NCBI GenBank assembly: GCA_002298925.1
Contig: DBMM01000037.1
Coordinates: 1 to 18,320 of the forward strand
Direction: 5' to 3'
DNA from: Geobacter sp. UBA698
GTDB lineage: Bacteria; Desulfobacterota; Desulfuromonadia; Geobacterales; Pseudopelobacteraceae
Length of the DNA stretch: 18,320 bases
Position 1 is the first letter of the stretch. Each line of letters starts with the position of its first letter. The notes under the pieces were generated by a model. That model did not search any database. It saw only the letters and a list, made by a program, of their open reading frames with translations, and was not told where the DNA came from. The translations under genes and the position numbers were made by a program. Shown piece by piece: positions 1 to 7,367 of this stretch.

Positions 1-24
1 GCCGGTGACTCACATGTCACCGGC
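1..24. terminator. Strong hairpin at window edge, probable terminator
   Basis: A perfect 9-bp inverted repeat, GCCGGTGAC (1-9) and GTCACCGGC (16-24), encloses a 6-nt loop. On the plus strand it is followed by a moderately T-rich tract (ccctttctcgttgtttc), so it could end a plus-strand gene lying left of the window. It also lies 62 nt beyond the stop of the minus-strand DUF294 gene and could end that transcript, but the minus-side tail is outside the window. Which strand it serves is therefore undecided; a bidirectional terminator is possible. Confidence 0.55.
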
Positions 25-86
25 CCTTTCTCGTTGTTTCTGCTTTAAGATGCCATGTCCAGTTGATATTGTGTGACAGGCTGTGA

Positions 87-1292
87 TTAGACTATTGAGA
101 AGTTGGAATGAATGATCTTCTGCAGCTCTTCGATCTTGATGAGCGCGGTGCGTATTTTTTCCCTTTCTTCTGTCGGCAATTGGTATGGATTGAGGTGATG
201 GGCGTCGTTCTGGATACCTTTGATGACCTTGATCTGCAACAGGATGCGGTGTTTAGTGAGGATCTGGTAGGCGGCCCGCAGTTCGCGGGAAACCGTGGCC
301 GAGAAGCTGCCTTCCTTTTCTAGTAGTGAAATCCGCTGAACCGTATTGGTTGCCGGAATGCCCTGGTTGATTGAGAGGATACGTACGTTCATGACCAGCG
401 GTGCCCACGCCAGCAGTTTCAGATTGAACTCCCCCTTGTGTTCCCCGCTGCTTTCTGTCCAGATGCGCTTCAGAAAACCAAGCGCCAGCTTCATTTCCGT
501 GGCCGCCTTGGCCATTCCCCACAAGACTTGAAAATAATCCTGCTCCATGGTTCTGATCGTATTTGCCAGTTTCTCAGCTAGTTCCCTGTTGCCGGCCACA
601 TGGCGGGCATCGGACAGCACTATCAGATCCATCATGTTTTTGGCATAGTCTTCGAATTCGTAGCGCATAATTGAAAGCAGCCGTTTTCGCCATTGCAGAT
701 ATGACCCGCGCCAGGTCGGATTTGTAGGCATGATATTGCCGGTACATTTATTGAAACCGGCTTCTTCAAGGCGATCCACCAACAAGACGGAAAAATCATG
801 GAAATAGCTGTCTGCAGCCTCACCTCCGCCATCGTCATACACAATCAGGTAATCCTGATCGGTGATCAGAGTCTGCTCTTCTCGTCCGTCACTGCCCATG
901 CTCAACAGCGCGTAGGGAATATCTGGTTGAGTTCTGCCGGCCGCGGTCAATTCCTCAGCTACCAGTTGCATGGTGCGGGTGGCAATTACGTCGCGGTAGT
1001 GGGTACAGTTGCTGTGCAGGGCGCTGACCGAATAGGTCAGCAGAAAACGCTCGATTTCTATGTAGTTCAGCTTGTCATGGATCTGTTTCAGCTCATGAAC
1101 ATCGGCCGATTCGACCTGTGAAAGAAGTCGCCTGTTTTCCTCGATCCAATAAGTCATCTGCTTTCGGTCCTGACTCAGGGTAGCAGCTACGCTTTTTAGA
1201 AAAATGCCGATCTCATCAGGTTCGCAGTAGCGTGTGATCTGGCGCAGATCCGGCAGTTCCTGGGCGATGTCAATTGAGGCGGCGGTGTTCAT
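87..1292 (-). CDS. DUF294 GlnD-like putative nucleotidyltransferase
   Basis: This 401-residue soluble protein resembles the DUF294 family of putative nucleotidyltransferases, related to the uridylyltransferase domain of GlnD. The family signature is visible at residues 133-147: Gly-Ser-Asp-Gly-Arg-Glu-Glu-Gln, then Thr-Asp-Gln-Asp, where D145 and D147 are the expected metal-binding acidic pair. The C-terminal part (about 260-395) fits the DUF294_C helical domain. Many family members carry N-terminal cNMP-binding and CBS domains; this one has only about 110 helical residues before the catalytic domain. I chose the ATG at 1292 because AGGA lies 7 nt upstream; a GTG at 1358 extends the frame by 22 residues but has no Shine-Dalgarno sequence and abuts a terminator. 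The gene follows the acetate permease on the same strand, so a role in modulating acetate uptake or metabolism is plausible but inferred. The substrate is unknown. Confidence 0.85.
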   Translation of the reverse strand: MNTAASIDIAQELPDLRQITRYCEPDEIGIFLKSVAATLSQDRKQMTYWIEENRRLLSQVESADVHELKQIHDKLNYIEIERFLLTYSVSALHSNCTHYRDVIATRTMQLVAEELTAAGRTQPDIPYALLSMGSDGREEQTLITDQDYLIVYDDGGGEAADSYFHDFSVLLVDRLEEAGFNKCTGNIMPTNPTWRGSYLQWRKRLLSIMRYEFEDYAKNMMDLIVLSDARHVAGNRELAEKLANTIRTMEQDYFQVLWGMAKAATEMKLALGFLKRIWTESSGEHKGEFNLKLLAWAPLVMNVRILSINQGIPATNTVQRISLLEKEGSFSATVSRELRAAYQILTKHRILLQIKVIKGIQNDAHHLNPYQLPTEEREKIRTALIKIEELQKIIHSNFSIV

Positions 1293-1368
1293 GGTTAGAT
1301 CCTGTCCAGTTGGATGATTCAGTTGGTGAAAAACAGACCGGGCGGAAGAATCTGGCACGGCGATGACG

Positions 1369-1396
1369 AAAAAAAGGGAAGACCGAAGTCTTCCCT
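1369..1396 (-). terminator. Rho-independent terminator after acetate permease
   Basis: Read on the minus strand, a 9-bp stem AGGGAAGAC/GTCTTCCCT (1375-1383 with 1388-1396) is closed by a TTCG tetraloop and followed by seven T residues (1375 down to 1369, the first shared with the stem). This is a textbook intrinsic terminator. It starts about 32 nt after the permease stop and ends the probable iclR-DUF485-permease operon. The DUF294 gene downstream must then rely on read-through or on its own promoter in the 1293-1368 interval. Confidence 0.9.
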
Positions 1397-1428
1397 AATA
1401 TATCACATTCCAAAGTTTTTCAATCTTA

Positions 1429-3420
1429 TCAGTGGTCGATGGCTTTAGCCATGCCAATGCCGGTGTTCTGACGGACGTAGAGCTCGTCGAACATCTCTTC
1501 GGAACGCTTGCTGGGGAACAGAAGAGCTCCGAAGATAGCGGCCATGAAGCCCAGCGGGATGGAGACGATGCCCGGATTCTTCAGGGTGAACAAGGGCTTG
1601 TCGAGACCGAGCATGGATTTGCCGCCACGGTTCTTGGTCTCCACGGCTTTTTTGTCGTCGATGGTCTTCATGGTTTTTTCCATCGCTTCAGGCTTGATCT
1701 TGCCTTCGGCAATGTCCTTCTCCAGCTTGGTGTAGGCTTTCTTGGCGTCATCAGCAACCTTGTTCGGGTAGGTCATGTTGGGTGAAATCATAACCAGGCC
1801 GATTGAGGCGATGGTGCCGACCACCAGACCGGAGATGACACCGGCGGTATTGAACTTACGCCAGAACAGCGAGAGAACAACGACCGGCAGGTTGCCGGAT
1901 GAGGCAACGGCAAAGGCCAGAGCCACCAGGTGGGCGACGTTCTGTTTCTCGGCGGCGATGCCGATGATGATACCAACAACACCAACGACCAGTGAGGTGA
2001 TGCGAGCAGCCAGAACCTGCTCATGCTGGTCGGCGTGGCCGTCCTTGATGACGTTAACATAGATGTCGTGGGCGATGGCAGCCGATGCAGCCAGAACCAG
2101 ACCGGAAACAACGGCCAGGATGGTGGCGAAGGCAACTGCGCATAGAAATGCCAGCAACAGGTCGCCGATGAACGGGGATATGTCTCCACCCAGTGTTTTT
2201 GCCAGCATCATGGCAGCCATGTTACCGCCAGCGTCAACTTTTATGATGTTTTGCGGGCTGAGATTGATGGCGGCGCCGAATCCGAGCAGGGTGGTCAGGA
2301 TGTAGAAGGAACCGATGATGAACATGGCCACGATAACCGATTTACGGGCAGCCTGTGCGGTAGGAACCGTGAAGAAACGCATCAGGATGTGCGGCATACC
2401 GGCGGTGCCGAGCACCAGAGCCATGCCAAGGGAGATCTGGTCGAGCGGGTTGGTCAGGAACAGGCCCGGTTCAAGGAAACGTTGACCGGCATCGGCAGTT
2501 GCCGTTCCAGCATCGACTTCCTTCAAATAGATTGGCAGTAACTTGACATGGTCGATGATTCTCTCATTGGTGGCGATGTCTCTGAAAAACTGGAGCGGGT
2601 TCATGCCTGACTTGAGCATAACCAGCACCGATAACACGAAGGCGCCGGTCATGAGCAGGCCGGCCTTGATGATCTGAACCCAGGTGGTTGCTGTCATACC
2701 GCCGAACACGACGTAACCGACCATCAGGATGCCGACGCCGATGATGGCAATCTTGTAGTCAATGCCGAGCAGCAGCTGCATCAGTTTGCCGGCACCGACC
2801 ATCTGGGCGGTCAGGTAGAAGGTGGAGACTGAAACGACGGAGATGGCGGCAACTGCGCGAACCGGTTTTGGGTTAGTGCGGAAGGACAGAATGTCACCCA
2901 GGGTGTACTTGCCGGCGTTGCGGCAGGGTTCGGCCACGATCAGCAGAACGGTTATGTAAGCCACCAACCAGCCGACCGAGTACATGAAGCCGTCATAGCC
3001 ATACAGGGAGATCATCCCGGAAATACCCAGGAAGGATGCGGCCGACATGTAGTCGCCGGCAATCGCCCAGCCGTTCTGGGTGCCGGTGATGCCGCCACCG
3101 GCGGTGTAGAAGTCGGAAGCTGATTTGGTCTGTTTGGCGGACCAGACAACAACGCACATGGTGGCGCCGACAATTATCAGGAAGATTGGGATGGTGACTT
3201 TGGGATTGGCCTTGAGTTTACCCTTGTCTTCTATCGCTTTGGCCGGTACCGCTGCCGGAGTGGTAACCGCGACAGCCGGTGCGTTGGTAGCAACAGGCTG
3301 GCCGGCAACGGGTGCGGAGGCAGCCGGTGCTGCACCGGGAGCATCTTTCTTGGTTTCTTCAGCAAAGCACAGGGTGCCCAGTGAGAGAGTAATCAACATA
3401 GCCACGAAAATTTTTTTCAT
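1429..3420 (-). CDS. aplC: Acetate/cation symporter, SSS family (ActP/AplC type)
   Basis: This 663-residue inner-membrane transporter belongs to the sodium:solute symporter family and closely resembles ActP, which imports acetate with a cation. The segment TAGGGITGTQNGWAIAGDYM (starting near residue 104) and the motifs GDYMSAASFLGIS, AQMVGAGKL, TTWVQIIKA, GTAGMPHILMRFFTV and AFATILAVVSGL match the family along most of its length. The N-terminus is a cleavable-looking signal peptide (1-20, ...GTLCFA/EE), as ActP also has, followed by an unusual Ala/Pro-rich stretch to about residue 65. A Lys/Glu-rich hydrophilic loop of about 65 residues (about 549-615) precedes the last membrane segment; E. 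coli ActP is much shorter there. The start has an ideal AGGAGG 8 nt upstream. It lies 26 nt after the DUF485 gene and is surely co-transcribed with it. The symbol follows Geobacter usage (aplC); actP would be equivalent. Substrate specificity within short monocarboxylates is inferred. Confidence 0.93.
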   Translation of the reverse strand: MKKIFVAMLITLSLGTLCFAEETKKDAPGAAPAASAPVAGQPVATNAPAVAVTTPAAVPAKAIEDKGKLKANPKVTIPIFLIIVGATMCVVVWSAKQTKSASDFYTAGGGITGTQNGWAIAGDYMSAASFLGISGMISLYGYDGFMYSVGWLVAYITVLLIVAEPCRNAGKYTLGDILSFRTNPKPVRAVAAISVVSVSTFYLTAQMVGAGKLMQLLLGIDYKIAIIGVGILMVGYVVFGGMTATTWVQIIKAGLLMTGAFVLSVLVMLKSGMNPLQFFRDIATNERIIDHVKLLPIYLKEVDAGTATADAGQRFLEPGLFLTNPLDQISLGMALVLGTAGMPHILMRFFTVPTAQAARKSVIVAMFIIGSFYILTTLLGFGAAINLSPQNIIKVDAGGNMAAMMLAKTLGGDISPFIGDLLLAFLCAVAFATILAVVSGLVLAASAAIAHDIYVNVIKDGHADQHEQVLAARITSLVVGVVGIIIGIAAEKQNVAHLVALAFAVASSGNLPVVVLSLFWRKFNTAGVISGLVVGTIASIGLVMISPNMTYPNKVADDAKKAYTKLEKDIAEGKIKPEAMEKTMKTIDDKKAVETKNRGGKSMLGLDKPLFTLKNPGIVSIPLGFMAAIFGALLFPSKRSEEMFDELYVRQNTGIGMAKAIDH

Positions 3421-3446
3421 TTATTCAACCTCCTTTCTAATATTAT

Positions 3447-3758
3447 TTATTTGGATACTTCTTCAACCAGTTCTCTGGTCAGGCGGTCAAAATCCTTGTT
3501 GGCCACGTGGGCATAGTACATGGCAATACCCCAGGATACGAAGAACTGCGAAAGGGCGAACAGGTATCCGAAGTTTATGTTGCTGATGATCTTGATTTTG
3601 AACAGACCAGGTGCGTACGCGGCTCCGATGGGGAGCAGGAAATAGTACACACTGGAGAAAATCCACCATCCGAAAAGGAAGGCTGATTTCTTGTGGTGCA
3701 GTTCGATAAACTTGGGGTTCTTGGCTATTGCAGCCCAATTATACTGTTTTTCTGCCAT
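3447..3758 (-). CDS. DUF485 (YjcH-like) membrane protein, permease partner
   Basis: This 103-residue protein has two hydrophobic segments (about residues 26-48 and 62-84) and short charged ends, the architecture of the DUF485 family represented by E. coli YjcH, which is encoded beside ActP. The N-terminal pattern (NPKFIELHHKKSAF) and the C-terminal pattern (ANKDFDRLTRELVEEV) match the family. The ATG has a clear AAAGGAG seven nucleotides upstream. The gene sits 26 nt before the acetate permease and 93 nt after iclR on the same strand. A role as an accessory subunit or stabiliser of the permease is inferred from conserved gene pairing; no biochemical function can be read from the sequence. Confidence 0.9.
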   Translation of the reverse strand: MAEKQYNWAAIAKNPKFIELHHKKSAFLFGWWIFSSVYYFLLPIGAAYAPGLFKIKIISNINFGYLFALSQFFVSWGIAMYYAHVANKDFDRLTRELVEEVSK

Positions 3759-3851
3759 TTTTTACTCCTTTCTCACTAAATAATAACAGTTGATGTGTGC
3801 TGCTCTCTGTTGGTGCGATCTGCGCCTCCTTTCGTAAAATGGATTCATCCT

Positions 3852-4628
3852 TCAGGCATGTATTTTGGCATAACCGAATTTCAGTGAAAGTTCTTCTGCC
3901 CCTGCCAGCATGGACGGTATGATTTCCAGTTCAAGCCGGTCCTGCAGCATTCGGAAGGAAGGGGCCAGGAGCGTAAGGGCGCCGACGACTTTGCCGGCAT
4001 AGTCCCTGATGGCCACAGCCACGGCGCAAATACCTTCACCAAATCCTCCAATGTCAACAGCTACTCCGCGCTTGCGAATATCATCCAGCTCCCGTTCCAG
4101 TTGTTTCATGTCCACAATTCCGTTTTTGTAAGTACGACGTTTGCCAAATTTCTCGATAACATCCGATGAACTCATGGCCTTGATGGCTTTGCCGGCAGCG
4201 TTGGTGAAAAACGGAAAACGTCGTCCCACCAGAGGAATGGTCTTGATCTGCTGAAATGAGTCGACCATGTCCAGAAAAAGGACTTCGTCGTTATTCATGA
4301 CGGTAATATAGATGGCTTCATCGTGTTTTCTGGCCAACTCTTCCATGATCGGATGAGCCAATCTGATCACACTGGCGCTTTTCAGGATGTGCTGGGCCAT
4401 TTCAAATGCGCACAATCCTAGGCGGTACATCCCGGATGTATCATCACGTTCGACCAGGCCCTTGTCTTCAAGGGTTGCCAGCAGGCGGAACACTTTGTTT
4501 CTGCTTAGTTCAAGCTTTTGAGCCAGGATTGGAACTGTCGGGCTGGAGTCTTCTGCTGCCAGGGTTTCCAGAAGGTCGAATGCTTTGACAACAGCCTGAA
4601 CCGAGTATGTGCTGCGTTCTCTGTCCAT
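3852..4628 (-). CDS. IclR-family transcriptional regulator
   Basis: This 258-residue regulator has the two-domain IclR layout. A winged helix-turn-helix covers about residues 8-72 (VQAVVKAFDLLETLA, then a recognition helix around LSRNKVFRLLATLEDKGLVERD). A GAF-like effector domain covers about 80-250 (RLAHPIMEELARK, FFTNAAGKAIKA, RGVAVDIGGFGEGICAVAVAIRD). The ATG at 4628 has GGAG six nucleotides upstream. It is the first gene of a probable operon with the DUF485 protein and the acetate permease: no terminator is visible in the 93-nt gap that follows. By genetic context its effector is likely acetate, acetyl-CoA or a TCA intermediate. An IclR-type protein has been implicated in TCA-cycle gene control in Geobacter sulfurreducens, but I cannot say that this is its orthologue. 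Confidence 0.93.
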   Translation of the reverse strand: MDRERSTYSVQAVVKAFDLLETLAAEDSSPTVPILAQKLELSRNKVFRLLATLEDKGLVERDDTSGMYRLGLCAFEMAQHILKSASVIRLAHPIMEELARKHDEAIYITVMNNDEVLFLDMVDSFQQIKTIPLVGRRFPFFTNAAGKAIKAMSSSDVIEKFGKRRTYKNGIVDMKQLERELDDIRKRGVAVDIGGFGEGICAVAVAIRDYAGKVVGALTLLAPSFRMLQDRLELEIIPSMLAGAEELSLKFGYAKIHA

Positions 4629-4656
4629 GGTCTACTCCATTACATATTCATGGCAA

Positions 4657-4743
4657 TTTGAAACATTTGTTTAAAATTATGTATGACCTTTTCGTTTATT
4701 TGTAATACGGCGTTATAGTTAAGTCAATAAAAATGTATACAAT
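4657..4743 (-). promoter_or_regulatory. Probable iclR operon promoter with two operator-like palindromes
   Basis: On the minus strand, TTGACT (4722-4727) and TACAAA (4699-4704) are separated by 17 nt, a plausible sigma-70 promoter about 70 nt upstream of the iclR ATG. Five bases upstream of the -35 is AATGTATACAAT (4732-4743), a near-perfect 12-bp palindrome around GTATAC that also occurs upstream of citrate synthase. Between promoter and ATG is a second inverted repeat, AAACA-TT-TGTTT (4661-4672), flanked by T- and A-runs, which could be an autoregulatory site. The promoter elements are seen in the sequence; their function is inferred. Confidence 0.45.
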
Positions 4744-5574
4744 CTGAAATTTACATAAAAAAGTAACTATAAAACAGCTATATCCGGCTTTATTTTTTTA
4801 CAATAAAAAAGTTTAATCTTGCTTCCAGGGTGGTGATATATTGGTTGATTTAAAGCTATTTTTTGGGGGACTAAATTGTGTAAATCAAGTGGGGCTGGTA
4901 GCTACTGAAATGAGCTCTTATGTAACAGGCTTAAATTAAAGAATAAATATGCGTAGCACCTTCCTTATATGGAAAATCAGCATAGTGTTGAAAAGTTGAT
5001 TTATTTGGGCATGGGTCTTCCAGGTTCAGGCCGATGGTGGTCGCTCCGGTTTGGCAAAGGGTCGAAAAGCGTCGGCACCAATGCAGAGAGAATTGTCCTC
5101 GGTCAGACAGTCATCGGTCTCGATGTAGCGATGCACCTTATAGGCGCACTGGTGTACGCACACCTGTGCAGCGGATGTATTTGGGATCGCTTCTTTCGAC
5201 GATGAATTCGTTGAAGGACGCGTTCACTGATTTGTAAAGCACTCTGAACCTCCTCCGGTGGTGTCGCGGGCTTGCGATGCGCTGAGATGCGTCGATCAGT
5301 TGGTACGCACTTGCATGCCGCGTGATTGGTGAGCTGACAGACGTCCATCTGGCCCAAAAAAGCAACCTGTGTGCCGAAGAAAAAAAATTGCAAAAACTTA
5401 AGGTGTGTTATAACGTAATTCACTCGATTCACAAGAGGTTTCGTGTTTTTTGATGTTGTTCGCCTGCCTTTTTAGGCCCTGACCTGAATCAACTTTGCCG
5501 TCACTGGATTGTTTGTGAGTCTCTAATGTAGTCTGATGGGTAACACTGGTGGTTTCTGTCTGGTCGGGAATTAC
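4744..5574. other. Long gene-poor stretch, possible gene relic on minus strand
   Basis: No convincing gene occupies these 830 bases. 4744-4965 is strongly A/T-rich and fits an upstream regulatory zone. From about 5018 to 5390 the composition becomes like coding DNA, and several overlapping open frames of 60-110 codons exist on both strands, none with a good start, ribosome site or recognisable domain. On the minus strand an open frame without ATG runs from 5223 to the stop at 5026; it reads like the end of a protein (four Cys in its middle, ending ...FRPFAKPERPPSA), while the preceding stretch (5360-5150) is open in a different frame. This could be a frameshifted gene remnant, but it is not identifiable by eye. 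5391-5574 is the leader of the histidine kinase gene. Confidence 0.3.
5406..5414 (+). promoter_or_regulatory. Possible extended -10 promoter for histidine kinase
   Basis: TGTTATAAC fits the extended -10 pattern TGnTATAAT with one mismatch. A poor -35 (TTGCAA) lies 15 nt upstream of the hexamer. It would give a leader of roughly 150 nt before the histidine kinase start at 5575. It is the best plus-strand candidate in the interval but remains weak. Confidence 0.3.
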
Positions 5575-7083
5575 ATGACTCTCTTCAATAAAACAATTCT
5601 GATAGTCGCCGGCACCTCCATCGTTCTGGTCACTGTTCTTGCGGCAGCCTCCGGCTACATCCTGCTGGAAGGCTTTCCCGGATTTGAAGAAAAGACAATC
5701 ATTAGCTACCTGATAATGTCGCTGTTTGCTGCATGGTTAGTGTTGTGCAGCGTTATGCTGCTGTTTTTCCGCAAGACCATTCTTGCTCGCATGTCTGCCC
5801 TGGGGGCCTCTGTCAGACGGATCTGCGCCAATCCGGATTTAAATGGGCGGCTGGTGCTCGGAGACGACAAAGATGAGTTCGACGGTCTGGCTGCAAACAT
5901 TAACAGCATGCTTGATTCCCTGGAAACTTCCAGGCAGCAGATGCGTGAAAACGAGCTGCGTTATCGCACACTTTTTGAACGGGCACCCGATTCCATCTTT
6001 GTCGTGGCGATTGAAAACGGCTGCATCGGACGGATCGTTGCTGCCAATCAGGCTGCAATTGACCAGCATGGTTATACGATGGATGAGCTTCGCTCCATGA
6101 ACATGGCTGAATTGAATACGCCTGAAAGCAATGAAGTTTCTGGCCGATTGATGGAACAGATTTCCCGTGGCGATTGGGTTACCGAGGAACTCTGGCGTCG
6201 CAGGAAAGACGGCTCCTCGTTTCCGCTCGAAGTTCACGCCGGACTGGTCAGCATCAAGGGGCACAACTACTTTTTGTGTTTTGATCGCGATATTACGGCC
6301 CGCAAGAAAGTCGAGGCGGCCGACAGGATCTATATGGAGCAGTTCCGGCAGATCAATAGCGAACTTGCCCGCAAAGCCAATGACCTGGAGGCAGCCAATA
6401 GGGAGCTGGAAGCGTTTAACTACTCCGTGTCCCATGACATGCGTGGCCCATTGACCCGCATTTCGGGTTATTGTCAGTTAATGCTGGATGATGCCGGGAG
6501 CCTGGAGTCATCTCACAGGGAATATTTGACCAGGATATACGAATCCAGCTGCTGGCTGGATGAAATGATAGATGCCATGCTGAAACTGTCCCAGTTGGTG
6601 CGGGCAGAATTTGTCCCCCGACAGGTTGATCTGAGCGCTATTTGCAAGGATGCACTGCGCGAATTGTCAATGGGTGAGCCGGACAGGGTGCTGGAGGCCG
6701 ATATAAGACCTGGTGTGGTCGCTGAAGGGGATGCAAATCTGCTCAAGATCGCACTGGTCAATCTTGTCAGCAATGCCTGGAAATATTCCTCAGGCAGGGA
6801 AGTGACCCGCATCGAGTTCGGCGTAAGCAATCGGCAACAGCAGTCCGTATACTATATTCGTGACAACGGTGTAGGATTTGACATGAAGGACGCCGGTCGT
6901 CTGTTCCGCGTCTTTACCCGATTGCATAACCAAGACCTTTTTGCCGGCAGCGGCATCGGACTGGCCACTGTTCAGCGAATAATTAGCCGCCACGGTGGGA
7001 AAATTTGGGCCGAGGGGGAACCGGACAAGGGTGCAGCATTTTTCTTCACTATTGGCGGGATCGTCCAGGAGTCCGGTTCCTGA
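5575..7083 (+). CDS. Membrane PAS-domain sensor histidine kinase (orphan)
   Basis: This 502-residue sensor kinase has two transmembrane helices near the N-terminus (about 5-29 and 43-65), a HAMP-like linker (about 68-120), one PAS domain (about 127-250), a coiled stretch, then HisKA and HATPase domains. The phospho-acceptor is H287 in SVSHDMRGPL. The ATP-binding boxes are N (NLVSNAWKYSS, about 396), G1 (DNGVGFD, 430), F (FRVFTRLH) and G2 (GSGIGLA, 458). The kinase core resembles the phytochrome-type subclass by its H-box. The loop between the two helices is only about 13 residues, so sensing is probably by the PAS domain or within the membrane. I preferred the ATG at 5575 (GGGA six nucleotides upstream); an in-frame ATG at 5536 adds 13 residues without a ribosome site. 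No response regulator lies beside it, so its partner and signal are unknown. Confidence 0.9.
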   Translation: MTLFNKTILIVAGTSIVLVTVLAAASGYILLEGFPGFEEKTIISYLIMSLFAAWLVLCSVMLLFFRKTILARMSALGASVRRICANPDLNGRLVLGDDKDEFDGLAANINSMLDSLETSRQQMRENELRYRTLFERAPDSIFVVAIENGCIGRIVAANQAAIDQHGYTMDELRSMNMAELNTPESNEVSGRLMEQISRGDWVTEELWRRRKDGSSFPLEVHAGLVSIKGHNYFLCFDRDITARKKVEAADRIYMEQFRQINSELARKANDLEAANRELEAFNYSVSHDMRGPLTRISGYCQLMLDDAGSLESSHREYLTRIYESSCWLDEMIDAMLKLSQLVRAEFVPRQVDLSAICKDALRELSMGEPDRVLEADIRPGVVAEGDANLLKIALVNLVSNAWKYSSGREVTRIEFGVSNRQQQSVYYIRDNGVGFDMKDAGRLFRVFTRLHNQDLFAGSGIGLATVQRIISRHGGKIWAEGEPDKGAAFFFTIGGIVQESGS

Positions 7084-7121
7084 GGTATATTAATTGTTAT
7101 GATCACGATGAAGGAATGTGT

Positions 7122-7367
7122 ATGTCTGAAGAAATTTCCCTGACCATAGGCGGACTGCTAGATAATATGGCGGTCCGTTTTCCGGTCAACGAGGTCCTGG
7201 TTTATCATGAGCGTGGTTTTCGCTACAGCTATCATGAGTACAACCAGATCTGCCGTCAGGTATTCAAAGGGCTTCTGGCCATGGGCATCAAAAAGGGGAG
7301 CCATCTATCGATCCGGCCCTACAAAATGGATGAGGAGGAATGTTATGCGTCTTACTCCTGCCACTGA
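7122..7367 (+). pseudogene. N-terminal remnant of AMP-forming acyl-CoA ligase
   Basis: An 81-codon frame with a good ribosome site (AAGGA, six nucleotides before the ATG) encodes the beginning of an acyl-CoA synthetase of the AMP-binding superfamily: an N-terminal helix (IGGLLDNMAVRFP), a strand pair (EVLVYHERGFRYSYHEYN) and a helix (VFKGLLAMGIKKGSHLSI). Full enzymes are about 540-560 residues. Here the similarity stops at residue 65, just where the next strand should follow, and is replaced by 16 unrelated residues to the stop. The P-loop, A8 motif and C-terminal lysine are all absent, so it cannot be an active ligase. The simplest reading is a large internal deletion that fused the 5' end of the ligase gene to the leader of the M24 peptidase gene. 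Its stop lies 23 nt inside the peptidase gene, so its translation may still couple to the peptidase. Confidence 0.8.

Noticed and set aside
1293..1358. Longer DUF294 protein starting at GTG 1358
   Set aside because: It has no ribosome site, lies against the permease terminator, and the ATG at 1292 has AGGA at ideal spacing.
4969..5237. Plus-strand ORFs of 67-78 codons
   Set aside because: They have no ribosome site, no domain-like pattern, and overlap competing frames on the other strand; treated as chance frames.
5350..5367. Sigma-54-like element TGGCCC...AGCAAC
   Set aside because: GG and GC are separated by nine rather than ten bases, and the -24 and -12 elements are poor matches.
7207..7344. 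N-terminal extension of the M24 peptidase
   Set aside because: This part is an out-of-frame shadow of the acyl-CoA ligase remnant; GAGGAGG places the start at 7345.
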